Assembly (NCBI RefSeq): GCF_900074915.1
Contig: NZ_LT222319.1
Location: 2,451,001-2,515,000, forward strand
DNA: 64,000 nt
DNA from: Pseudomonas cerasi
GTDB taxonomy: Bacteria > Pseudomonadota > Gammaproteobacteria > Pseudomonadales > Pseudomonadaceae
Direction: 5' to 3'
The notes below the pieces were generated by a model, which saw only the letters and a program-made list of their open reading frames with translations, was not told the origin of the DNA and made no database searches. The first letter of the stretch is position 1; every line of letters starts with the position of its first letter. Below, piece by piece: positions 26,855 through 35,197 of this stretch. Made by a program: the position numbers and the translations under genes.

Positions 26855-27708
26855 GTCAGATCGAGGAGCCAGGCTTCATTGATGTGCATTACCACGCCAA
26901 TCCTGACGCGTTCATTCGCCGTCATGGAGCGATAGAGGCGGGCAGACGCTACGCTGCGGTGCAGGGCCGGGTAGTGCTGAAGAATCATCTGGGGTGTACG
27001 GCAGCCCAGGCGTGGGAAGCGCGCGATCAGGGTTTTCCAGTCAGCGGCTCGGTGGTGCTGAACGAGATTGCCGGCGGCATCGACTACCGTGTGGTCGAGC
27101 GCAGCCTCTGTTTGCGCGGCGATGAACCTGGACGTTTCATTGTTCACTTGCCAACCGTCACAGGCAGAACGCATACCAGCACGCTGGCCCGCAACCTGAG
27201 CCATCCGCTGTTGCGGGACAAGCCCATCAAGCCTGCCAGAGTGACATCGGAGAACGGCCGCCTGACGCCACAGGCGCTGGATATTCTGAGAATGGCGCGT
27301 GACTATCCGCTGGTGATCTCGACCGGGCATGCTGATGCCAATGAAGTCAGGACGTTGATCGACGAAGCGCTGCGGATCGGTGTGCCGAGGTTGATGCTCA
27401 ACCAGCCTGCCAATCCGTTGACCGGTCTAGACGCGGCCGAGCTTGCGCTGATCGGCACAGAGCCATCGGTCTACATCGAGCAGACCGCACTGACGTACCT
27501 GCTGGGCTATCAGGACCGGCAGGATTTCAGAGATGTGTTGAGTCATGTCGGCAATGTGGTCTACAGCTCGGACCTGGGGCAGACCAGTCAGATCGATGTG
27601 CACGAGTGGCTGTCGCTGAGCGGGCAGTGGTTCGATGCGTTCGACTTGAGCGGCGAGCGCCGCACCGAGGTGACGCTGTTGAATCCGCAACGCATGTTGG
27701 CCCTTTAA
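26851..27708 (+). CDS. DUF6282-like amidohydrolase-fold protein
   Basis: 285 residues from ATG 26851. FIDVHYHANPD is the His-x-His metal pair of metal-dependent TIM-barrel hydrolases; VVLKNHLG, VISTGHADANE and YSSDLGQ supply the other likely ligands (Lys, His, Asp). I place it in the DUF6282 family from memory. Its substrate is not known. It closes the seven-gene operon and is followed by a strong inverted repeat separating it from the convergent flavoenzyme gene. Confidence 0.65.
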   Translation: MSQIEEPGFIDVHYHANPDAFIRRHGAIEAGRRYAAVQGRVVLKNHLGCTAAQAWEARDQGFPVSGSVVLNEIAGGIDYRVVERSLCLRGDEPGRFIVHLPTVTGRTHTSTLARNLSHPLLRDKPIKPARVTSENGRLTPQALDILRMARDYPLVISTGHADANEVRTLIDEALRIGVPRLMLNQPANPLTGLDAAELALIGTEPSVYIEQTALTYLLGYQDRQDFRDVLSHVGNVVYSSDLGQTSQIDVHEWLSLSGQWFDAFDLSGERRTEVTLLNPQRMLAL

Positions 27709-27722
27709 ACTGTCCGGATAAG

Positions 27723-27753
27723 GCCGCCCTGGCCAGCACTGCCAGGGCGGCCT
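27723..27753. terminator. Bidirectional hairpin between convergent genes
   Basis: A 12-base-pair stem GGCCGCCCTGGC / GCCAGGGCGGCC with a 7-base loop lies between the DUF6282-like gene (+) and the flavoenzyme gene (-). There is no clear T run, so it may act as an mRNA 3' stabiliser or weak terminator. Confidence 0.6.
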
Positions 27754-27758
27754 GGCCA

Positions 27759-28937
27759 TCAGGCTACTGCTGCGGACACCTTCGAAGTAATAGCCTCCAC
27801 AACTCTGGATTCACGCAGGCCCGCGTCTTCCATCAGCGGCAGTGTTTCTCTCACGAAGTCCTTTATACCCTCGTGGTAATCGAGCCACGTCAGGGCAATG
27901 CCGTCGATCCCCCAGTCAGAATACTTCCTGAACAGCTCCACGATCTTCTCGGGTGTGCCCACCAGTGGCACCCCGGCGAATCCGGCCTTGAAGTGGAAAC
28001 GGAAACGCACGGCGTCTTCGGGGGTGAAAATGCCGGTCTGGATACCCAGCTCGCCGGTGATGATGTCGCAGCCCTCATCGTCACCGACCTGGTTGGCGTA
28101 ATAGTCCAGGTAAGCGTCTGCTTGCTCTTGCGTGTCCTTCTGCACCACGTAGCCATAACACCATATCTTTATGTCACGGCCGAACTTCTGTTTCGCCAGG
28201 TCCTTGTAGGATGCAATCTGCTCTCGCACCGCTTGTTCACCGTCCAGATGTTTGACGATCAGGAATGCGGCATCGCAATGTTCTGCGCAGAACAGTTTGC
28301 CGCGCGGCGAGCCTCCTGCGTTGATCAGGTAGGGTTTATTCAGGGGTTGTGGCTGCGAGATTGCGCCGCAGATGTTGAAATACTCGCCTTTGAAGTCGAA
28401 CGGGGTCTGCTGTTCCCAGGCATTTTTTGCAATGTGCAGCCACTCTTCTGCGTAGTCGTAGCGTTTGTCGTGCTCCATCATGTGACCGCTGAACATGCGC
28501 ATTTCCGCGCCATACCAGCCGCAAAGGATATTCAGCCCGAAGCGCCCGCCGCTGATGTGGTCGATGGTCACCGCCTGTTTGGCCGCGAACAGCGGGTGTA
28601 CGGCGGGCAGGTGCGAGGTGGTGAAGACCGCGATCTGACTGGTCAGGGCTGCAATCCCGGCAGCCCAGGTATAGGTCTCGAAACAGACACCGCCCGTATT
28701 GTTGGTACCGCCGAAACCTTTCCAGCGGCCTACCGGTATGAAGGCTTCAAACCCCGCATCGTCGGCAATCCGTGCGATTTCCAGGTTGCCAGCCCAATCG
28801 TCTCCGCGCAGGCGTTCAGGCGCATTGGTGACGGTGCAGCCACCCTCGGTATTGGTGGAGAAAACACCCAGCTGTATCTTGTTTGGGCTGCTGCGCATCG
28901 GGTTGGTTTTTATCGAATAGGATTTTTCAGCGCGCAT
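27759..28937 (-). CDS. LLM-class flavin-dependent monooxygenase (RutA/SfnG-like)
   Basis: 392 residues, a bacterial-luciferase-like TIM barrel: IQLGVFSTNTEGGC at the N-terminus, ARIADDAGFEAFIPVGRWKG, then the family block TIDHISGGRFGLNILCGW. Relatives such as RutA and dimethyl-sulfone monooxygenase use FMNH2 and O2 supplied by a separate reductase; no reductase gene is next to it. GGGAGG precedes the ATG. It is transcribed with, or shortly after, the second LLM gene (82 bases upstream). A relation to the facing aldolase operon is suggested only by proximity. Confidence 0.85.
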   Translation of the reverse strand: MRAEKSYSIKTNPMRSSPNKIQLGVFSTNTEGGCTVTNAPERLRGDDWAGNLEIARIADDAGFEAFIPVGRWKGFGGTNNTGGVCFETYTWAAGIAALTSQIAVFTTSHLPAVHPLFAAKQAVTIDHISGGRFGLNILCGWYGAEMRMFSGHMMEHDKRYDYAEEWLHIAKNAWEQQTPFDFKGEYFNICGAISQPQPLNKPYLINAGGSPRGKLFCAEHCDAAFLIVKHLDGEQAVREQIASYKDLAKQKFGRDIKIWCYGYVVQKDTQEQADAYLDYYANQVGDDEGCDIITGELGIQTGIFTPEDAVRFRFHFKAGFAGVPLVGTPEKIVELFRKYSDWGIDGIALTWLDYHEGIKDFVRETLPLMEDAGLRESRVVEAITSKVSAAVA

Positions 28938-29019
28938 CGTGACCTCCCAGGTCGGTAGTTGAATCGTTCGTCCTTGCTACATCCTGAACCTGCGGTGGCC
29001 GTGCCGATGAAGTATTCGG

Positions 29020-29997
29020 TCAGGCATGATCACCCCGGCGGGTCGGGAAGTACGGCAGCACATACTCTTCCAGCTCTTGCAACACTTCTGTGGCCGGACG
29101 CCTCAGGGGCTTGAGGTTCAGCGCCACATGCGAAACCCCCTGTTCCCGCTGACGCTGCCACAGGGCGATGAGGGCGTTGCGCCCGGTACTGATTCCGCGT
29201 CCGACTTTCATCGGGGCGTCCTTGTTCTCGTCGAGGTCGAAGAACGTCGCATAGCCGTAGGGCTTGAAGTGCCTTTGCTCATTGGCACTGCGCCAATGAT
29301 TGATCACTTCAGGCAAGGTGTCGAAGCCGCTCTGATGCCATATCCAGCCATCCATGTGATTGGCCAGCCATTTGATGTCCTGCTGACAGCGGCCGATGGC
29401 AAGCATAGGCAGCCGCCCGAAAACCGGTTTCGGCAGTAGATCCAGCGTGCCATTGAGTTGCCCGTAATGGCGCGATCTGAACACTGGAAAAGACTGCTCG
29501 GTCACCGCGTGCAGCAGTTCGACGCCGTCTCTGAAGCGTTCCGCGCGGGTGTCGAAATGCTCGCCGAACGCAGGATATTCGCCGGGCCTGTCCCCCGTCG
29601 ACACACCCAGCAGGAAGCGTCCCTCAAGCAACACGTCCACGCTGCACGCCTGTTTGGCGACCATCAGCGGATTACGCAGCGTCAATATGATGCCTGCCGT
29701 GCCGATGCAGATTTGCCGGGTGACGGCAGACAGGAGCGCGGCGTAGACAAAAGGATCGAACACCTGACCGGCGTCGCCGAACCCCGGGTCGAGAAGCGGT
29801 ACGTCGCGCAGCCACAGCGCGGCGAAACCGGCCTTGTCGGCCTGAATGGCCAAGGCCAGATGGTCTTTCATGGTCGGTGCTGCGGAGTCGGGGTAGCCCT
29901 CCAGAGGCGCGATCAGCCCGAACGTGAGATGACCTGGCGCGAACACCTTTGCAAAGGCTGGATGCCGCTTTGCGCCTGATATTTCATAGGGACTCAC
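29020..29997 (-). CDS. LLM-class oxidoreductase (luciferase-type, BA3436-like)
   Basis: 325 residues, beginning with GTG that overlaps the MFS stop (GTGA), so translationally coupled. LTFGLIAPLEGYPDS, GFAALWLRDVPLLDPGF, LEGRFLLGVSTGDRPGEYPAFG and QSGFDTLPEVINHWR are typical of the luciferase-like family with an F420 or FMN-binding barrel. The substrate is unknown. Organised as MFS exporter, LLM, LLM. Confidence 0.8.
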   Translation of the reverse strand: MSPYEISGAKRHPAFAKVFAPGHLTFGLIAPLEGYPDSAAPTMKDHLALAIQADKAGFAALWLRDVPLLDPGFGDAGQVFDPFVYAALLSAVTRQICIGTAGIILTLRNPLMVAKQACSVDVLLEGRFLLGVSTGDRPGEYPAFGEHFDTRAERFRDGVELLHAVTEQSFPVFRSRHYGQLNGTLDLLPKPVFGRLPMLAIGRCQQDIKWLANHMDGWIWHQSGFDTLPEVINHWRSANEQRHFKPYGYATFFDLDENKDAPMKVGRGISTGRNALIALWQRQREQGVSHVALNLKPLRRPATEVLQELEEYVLPYFPTRRGDHA

Positions 29998-31559
29998 TTG
30001 ATTTCGCCCGCCAGTTCAAGCGTGTCGGAGGCCTCTATGGGCGGTTCTTCATGAGCGCGGACGCGACCAAGCAGCGCAAAGACCGCCACGGCCGTCAGCA
30101 CGGTGGCGGCGCTGAGAATGAACAGCAGATTGCGGAACGCGATGGCGTACTGTTGGTGCAGCAGTTCTGCCTGGCCGGGCAGAAGACCGATCGCATTCTG
30201 CAGGTCGCCCAATGCGGCGCGGTTGGCAGCGTTTGTCACCACATCAGGCGCGACACCCGTCAGGGCATCGAACAGGCCCCACTGAATGAACGTGGCGAGC
30301 AGTGCGCCTGCGATCGCAATGGCTATGCCGTCGGCAGAAACGCGTACGGCATTGAAGATGCCGGTAGCCATGCCGGCGCGTTCCTTTTCAACCACACTGA
30401 TCGCCATGCCGTCCATCAATCCCCAGGGCAGACCGATGCCGATACCGATCAAGGCCATCGGCAGCAACGCTGTCCTGATCGCGCCACTGTCCAGTGCCAG
30501 CGCCAGCCACAGCAGGCCGACAGCCACCAGCAGCAAACCGATACCGGACAGTAGCCCGGAGGTGAAACGACGTGCCAGTTGTGCGGCAAGCATCGGTACG
30601 ATCAGCAGGGGCGCGGCCAGTGCGGTCATCATTTGCCCGGTTTCCAGCGCGCTGAGACCGTCGATACCAATGAAGCGCGCTGGCAACATGATGATCAGCA
30701 CGACAAAGAAAAATGCCGGACTGGCTGCAAGAATCTGCACGCCGACAAAGCGCGCGCTATTGAACAGTGACAGGTCCAGCATGGGACGGGCAACGCTCCG
30801 CTCCACGGCGATGAATATCCAGAACAGCAGCAGTGAGCCAATGATGCCACCCATCACCAGTGGGTCGCTCCAGCCCTCTTCAGGGGCGAGCAGGATTGCG
30901 TAAGTGAACAGGGCCAATGCTGCGGTAAAACTGATTGCGCCCGGCCAGTCCATACCCGTGGCGTCGGGATCCTTTGATTCGGTGGCGCTGAACAGCACCA
31001 GCAGGAACCCCGCGACGCCGATGAGTGCAGTCGCATGAAATGACCATTTCCAGCCTGCCGAACCCACCAGCGAACCGGCTGCGAGTGGGCCGAAGGCCAG
31101 ACCTATGCCGAAGGTGGTGCCCAGCAGGCTGAAGACTCGGGTGCGCTCGGCGCCATGAAAGGTCTGGGCAAGCGACGACATCGCCCCGGCGAACGCTGCC
31201 GCGCCACCCAGGCCTTGAACCAGTCTGAGCAGGTCGATCTGGACCACGGAGGAAGCTGCCGGAATGGCGAAGGTGGAGAGCACGAATATCGCCAGCCCGA
31301 TCAGCCAGACGCGTTTTCTGCCGTAGATATCCGTCAGGCTCCCGGCGGCCATCATGGCGCTGCCGTAGGTCAGGATGTAGGCGTTGATGACCCAGGTCAG
31401 CTCGACCGCTGATCCGCCCAGCGCCTGGTTTATCGAAGGCAGAACCACGGCAGGGCCGGTGAAGCATAACGGGATCAGAATGCCGGTCAGACAAGCCGCG
31501 AGCAGTTGCCCCCATCGTCCCGCAGTGGGTTGTGTTTGGACCCGATGTGCTGTGGTCAT
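29994..31559 (-). CDS. MFS drug-resistance-type transporter (DHA2, 14 TM)
   Basis: 521 residues when started at ATG 31559, which has a GGGA site; a longer upstream reading is possible but unlikely. Fourteen hydrophobic segments; motif A-like region SLTDIYGRKRVWLIG after TM2 and the motif C-like GPLAAGSLVG. DHA2 proteins such as SmvA and EmrB export cationic drugs or metabolites by proton antiport. It is coupled to the flavoenzyme gene and divergent from a LysR gene (158 bases), which probably regulates it. Confidence 0.85.
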   Translation of the reverse strand: MTTAHRVQTQPTAGRWGQLLAACLTGILIPLCFTGPAVVLPSINQALGGSAVELTWVINAYILTYGSAMMAAGSLTDIYGRKRVWLIGLAIFVLSTFAIPAASSVVQIDLLRLVQGLGGAAAFAGAMSSLAQTFHGAERTRVFSLLGTTFGIGLAFGPLAAGSLVGSAGWKWSFHATALIGVAGFLLVLFSATESKDPDATGMDWPGAISFTAALALFTYAILLAPEEGWSDPLVMGGIIGSLLLFWIFIAVERSVARPMLDLSLFNSARFVGVQILAASPAFFFVVLIIMLPARFIGIDGLSALETGQMMTALAAPLLIVPMLAAQLARRFTSGLLSGIGLLLVAVGLLWLALALDSGAIRTALLPMALIGIGIGLPWGLMDGMAISVVEKERAGMATGIFNAVRVSADGIAIAIAGALLATFIQWGLFDALTGVAPDVVTNAANRAALGDLQNAIGLLPGQAELLHQQYAIAFRNLLFILSAATVLTAVAVFALLGRVRAHEEPPIEASDTLELAGEIK

Positions 31560-31717
31560 GTGCAATGTCCCTGTGAAGCGTGCCCGGGTTTTGCTGTGAT
31601 GCACGCGTTTATCCAAGAGCGATTGCCCTGCCGGGAGATTAGGGGTTGCGCCCGCAAACAAAAACAGGCTTATGTTCCGAACGTATAGGACAGGGTTGTC
31701 CTGAATAGGAGTGGGTA

Positions 31718-32614
31718 TTGGAATCGCTCGGAAGCATTGCCGTGTTCGTTCTGGTTGCCGAAACACGGAGTTTTACCCAGGCCGGAAAACGCCTGGGCAT
31801 CTCTTCGTCGGGTATCGGCAAGAGCATTGGCCGTATGGAGGAGAGCCTCGGCGTTCGGCTTTTTCATCGCAGTACGCGCAGTATCGCCCTGACGCTGGAA
31901 GGCTCGATATTCCTGGAGCGTTGCCGACGCATTCTGTCGGAGCTGGAAGCGGCGGAAATGGAGTTGATCAATGCCAGGGATCTGCCCAGGGGCAGGTTGC
32001 GGATCAGTCTGCCGTTGGTCAGCGGACTGGTCATGCCGGTGATCATCGACTTCATGCGCACCTACCCCGATATCGAACTGGATATCGATTTCTCGGACCG
32101 GATGGTCGATATCATCGAGGAGGGCTTCGATGTCGTGTTACGCACCGGAGATCCCGCCGACTCGGGCCTGATGTCGAAGCGGATGGGCAGCTTCCAATTG
32201 CGCATTGTCGGCGCTCCGGACTATTTTGCCCGGCATGGTATACCCCGGCATCCTGGCGACCTGAGTCAGCACGCCTGCCTGTTGCACAAGTTTCCCTCCT
32301 CGGGAAAGTTCGAACACTGGCCGCTGCGTCGTGAGCCAGGCGTCGATGATCTCGAGTTACCTCAGGCCATGGTGTGTAACACCACCGAGATTCTGGTGGA
32401 CGTTGCGCGGGCCGGGTTGGGCATTGCCTGTCTGCCGGACTTCATGATTTCATCGGCCGTCCGCGACGGCGAGCTAATACCTGTCCTGGCTGATTACACG
32501 GTGCACACCGGAACGTTCAGATTGCTCTGGCCGTCCAGCAAGCATCTTTCGCTGCGCCTGCGAGTCTTCATTGATTTCATGCACGCCCATTTGTTTGCTC
32601 CTCCATCAGTATGA
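31718..32614 (+). CDS. LysR-family transcriptional regulator
   Basis: 298 residues from a TTG codon 6 bases after AGGAG. Winged helix-turn-helix SFTQAGKRLGISSSGIGKSIGRMEESLGVRLF (in part FTQAGKRLGISSSGIGKSI), then a substrate-binding domain (GRLRISLPLVSG, DYFARHGIPRHPGDL). It is divergent from the MFS/LLM operon and is the likely regulator of that operon and of the GST downstream. Confidence 0.85.
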   Translation: MESLGSIAVFVLVAETRSFTQAGKRLGISSSGIGKSIGRMEESLGVRLFHRSTRSIALTLEGSIFLERCRRILSELEAAEMELINARDLPRGRLRISLPLVSGLVMPVIIDFMRTYPDIELDIDFSDRMVDIIEEGFDVVLRTGDPADSGLMSKRMGSFQLRIVGAPDYFARHGIPRHPGDLSQHACLLHKFPSSGKFEHWPLRREPGVDDLELPQAMVCNTTEILVDVARAGLGIACLPDFMISSAVRDGELIPVLADYTVHTGTFRLLWPSSKHLSLRLRVFIDFMHAHLFAPPSV

Positions 32615-32656
32615 CTGTACGGAGCGAGCCTGCAGCACTTGGCAAGGAGCACTGGC

Positions 32657-33283
32657 ATGTACACGCTTTTCGGCACGGAACGTTCGGGTTCAGCGGCTAT
32701 AGAGATAGCGCTTCAGCGCTGCTCGGTACCTTTTACAGTGTGCAACGCCTGTGGATGGGAGGAGGGGCCAGACAAGGAGGCGTTGAGGCGGGTCAACCCG
32801 TTGATGCAAGTTCCCACGTTGGTGCTCGCCGATGATTCGGTACTCACTGAAAGTGCTGCGATCCTGATCCATCTGGGCCTGGAGTACCCAGGTTCCGGGC
32901 TTCTGCCTGATGATTCCGCGCAGCGTGCTCAAACGCTTCGCGCGCTGGTTTACATGGCAGCCAACTGCTATGCCGCCATCGGGATCATTGATTACCCGCA
33001 GCGCTGGCTGACGAGTGCCGACGATGGGCTGGAGAGGCTGCTCGAAGCGGGCGCCCGGAGGCGGTTGCATCAAAACTGGGAGACGTTTGCCGACCTGTTT
33101 GCTGATGCCGGGGTTTGGCGTTGCGATTCACCCGGCGCAGTGGAGATTCTGGCCTCTGTCGTGACGCGATGGAGTGGCGCGCGGGAGCACCTGCATAACG
33201 CCCGACCGGATTTTCATGCGTTGTTGTTACGGGTTGAGGCTGAGCCGTTGGTCAACGCGGTCATAAGACGCCATTGGCCATGA
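32657..33283 (+). CDS. Glutathione S-transferase family protein
   Basis: 208 residues from ATG 32657, behind AAGGAG (the frame is open a little further upstream). An N-terminal thioredoxin-like domain (YTLFGTERSGSAAIEIAL, NPLMQVPTLVLADDSVLTESAAIL with the cis-Pro and the Glu-Ser glutathione site) and a helical C-terminal domain. Lies 43 bases after the LysR gene. A detoxification role for an electrophilic substrate linked to the neighbouring exporter and oxygenases is plausible but not shown. Confidence 0.8.
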   Translation: MYTLFGTERSGSAAIEIALQRCSVPFTVCNACGWEEGPDKEALRRVNPLMQVPTLVLADDSVLTESAAILIHLGLEYPGSGLLPDDSAQRAQTLRALVYMAANCYAAIGIIDYPQRWLTSADDGLERLLEAGARRRLHQNWETFADLFADAGVWRCDSPGAVEILASVVTRWSGAREHLHNARPDFHALLLRVEAEPLVNAVIRRHWP

Positions 33284-33320
33284 AACACCCGACGTTAATG
33301 ATGAAGCAGGTTATAAAATT

Positions 33321-33354
33321 AAAAGGGCCGAACATTGAATGTTTGGCCCTTTTT
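33321..33354. terminator. Bidirectional rho-independent terminator
   Basis: AAAAGGGCCGAACATT pairs with AATGTTTGGCCCTTTTT around a 1-2 base loop, with A and T runs on both sides. It separates the GST gene (+) from the convergent histidine kinase gene (-). Confidence 0.85.
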
Positions 33355-33404
33355 AATTCAAGGCGTGCCTGAAGTAACCACGCCTCGCTGGCGATGAGCC
33401 GTTG

Positions 33405-34733
33405 TTAATGTTCGGTTATATGGGCTGGCGCGTTGGTTGCACTGATCGGCCCCAGTATTCTCAAATAGAGATGCACCGTAGTACCGCTTCCCGGTGCTGT
33501 TTCGACGCGTGCGCCTCCGCCGGCATTTACCGCGAACTCCTGCACCTGAACAAGGCCGAGCCCGGCACCCGGGTCGGCACTTCTGGTCGTGAAGAAAGGT
33601 TCGAAGATCTGCTCCTTGAGCTCGGCTGTCATGCCAGGCCCGTTATCGTTCACGCTGAGTACCAGATAATCGCCTTCCGGGAATTGCGGGTCTTCCTTGA
33701 TGGACTCCAGCCGGGTCGAGATATGCACCTTGCCGGGGCCTGAAATTGCGTCACGCGCGTTGCTCAGCAGATTCAATAAGGTGGTATGCAATTGCGCTTC
33801 TGCGCACAACACGCCCCAGCCTCGGGCGGACAGGTCGAATGAAAGGTCCAGCGTGTCGCCTGCCGAACGCAACAGAAGATCACGCGCGGCATCGATACGT
33901 TCGCTGACATCGATGCAGATCAGTTCGGGACCGTCATGGCGAACGCTGTTGAGCAGGCGAGTCACCAGTTGGCGACCGTGATCCACTGCTCGCAGTCCGG
34001 TATCGCTGAGCGTCTCGACGTCGGTAGGGCGGCGTGAGCGCATGCGGATCAGTTGCAGGCTGGCACTCAGTGCCTGGAGCAGGTTGTTGAAGTCATGAGC
34101 GATGCTTGCCGTGAGCATGCCCAGCGAAGACACCCGTTGCGACTGGCGCAAATTGCGCTCCAGAGCCAGGCTTTGGCTCTGTGCGCTTTCGAGCCCCAGC
34201 GCCAGTTCGGCGGCGTGCTGGTCACGTTGCTCCGAGACCAGGCGGTATTGCATCAGGGCTGCGGTTTGCCGTGCCAGTGCCAGCAGGGCACGACGTTGCT
34301 GTTCGCTCAGTACGCGCGGCCAGATGTCGATCACGCAGACGGTGCCCAGCGCATGACCGGCCTCGGTACGAATCGGCGCACCTGCATAAAAACGGATGTA
34401 GGGAGGCCCGAGCACCAGCGGACTCTCTCTGAAGCGAGGGTCAGTGGTTGCGTCTTCCACCACCAGCACATCGGAAGGCTGCAGGATGGCGTGGGCGCAG
34501 AATGCCAGGTCGCGATGCGTCTCCTGCACGTCCAGGCCGATGCAGGCCTTGAACCACTGGCGTTCTCGGTCAACCAGCGAAACCAGCGCGATGGGCGCGT
34601 CGCACAATGTGGTGGCGAGCAGCACAATGTCGTCGAAGTCTTGCTCGGGAGCGCTGTCCAGTATCTTGAGATGCTCAAGAGACAGGACTCGTTCTTCCTC
34701 GCTGGCGGGGAGTGGCGCAGGGTGGTGGGTCAT
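33405..34733 (-). CDS. GAF-domain sensor histidine kinase
   Basis: About 442 residues from ATG 34733 (an ATG at 34796 is also in frame; neither has a clear ribosome site). GAF domain at residues ~15-170 (ILDSAPEQDFDDIVLLATTL, DAPIALVSLVDRERQWFKA). Dimerisation/phosphoacceptor helix MLTASIAHDFNNLLQALSA with the His. ATPase domain with N box, G1 (NDNGPGM), F (EPFFTT) and G2 (GAGLGL). No transmembrane segment, so cytosolic. There is no response-regulator gene next to it. Confidence 0.85.
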   Translation of the reverse strand: MTHHPAPLPASEEERVLSLEHLKILDSAPEQDFDDIVLLATTLCDAPIALVSLVDRERQWFKACIGLDVQETHRDLAFCAHAILQPSDVLVVEDATTDPRFRESPLVLGPPYIRFYAGAPIRTEAGHALGTVCVIDIWPRVLSEQQRRALLALARQTAALMQYRLVSEQRDQHAAELALGLESAQSQSLALERNLRQSQRVSSLGMLTASIAHDFNNLLQALSASLQLIRMRSRRPTDVETLSDTGLRAVDHGRQLVTRLLNSVRHDGPELICIDVSERIDAARDLLLRSAGDTLDLSFDLSARGWGVLCAEAQLHTTLLNLLSNARDAISGPGKVHISTRLESIKEDPQFPEGDYLVLSVNDNGPGMTAELKEQIFEPFFTTRSADPGAGLGLVQVQEFAVNAGGGARVETAPGSGTTVHLYLRILGPISATNAPAHITEH

Positions 34734-34796
34734 GGGGCGCACCGCGATCGGATGAAATTGGGTCTTATGATGCCTATGATCCATAGAGTGCAGCAA

Positions 34797-35197
34797 GGTA
34801 TACGCCGCATAAATCAGCTCGGCGTGCGCAGGTTTGAACGATGTCCCCTTTATTCAGCCTCCCCCCTCGACACGCAGTGAAGCAATCCTGCGCAATCGAA
34901 GGGCGTTCCGATCGTGTTCGAATACCCTCGAAACAGTCACTTCTTACTGTCTTGGCTGGTGCTCCGAACCCTATATGGCGACGCGCCATTAAATGGCACT
35001 TGTAATAGAAGTTAAAGTTCACTCGTCATAAGAAGTTGGCAGGTGTTGAGAGTAATGAACCGGCCGTTCTGAACGCTATTTTTGTAACTTATTATGTCCA
35101 TATTATGTGTGCTGTGTAATAAACTGCTGTTCGGTTTTTGCGCTGGCAAAGATCGTTGGCCTATCAATAACGTCTGTATTCTTCAGGAGCAACGCCG
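34797..35197. other. Intergenic region upstream of the serralysin gene
   Basis: About 400 bases between the divergent kinase and protease genes. It is AT-rich toward the protease (34980-35180) and must hold both promoters; I could not pick -35/-10 boxes with confidence. An AGGAG at 35185-35190 serves the protease. Confidence 0.5.

Noticed and set aside
27606..28958. 450-codon plus-strand open frame across the flavoenzyme gene
   Set aside because: The minus strand encodes a full luciferase-like enzyme with good motifs and ribosome site; the plus-strand product has no family features.
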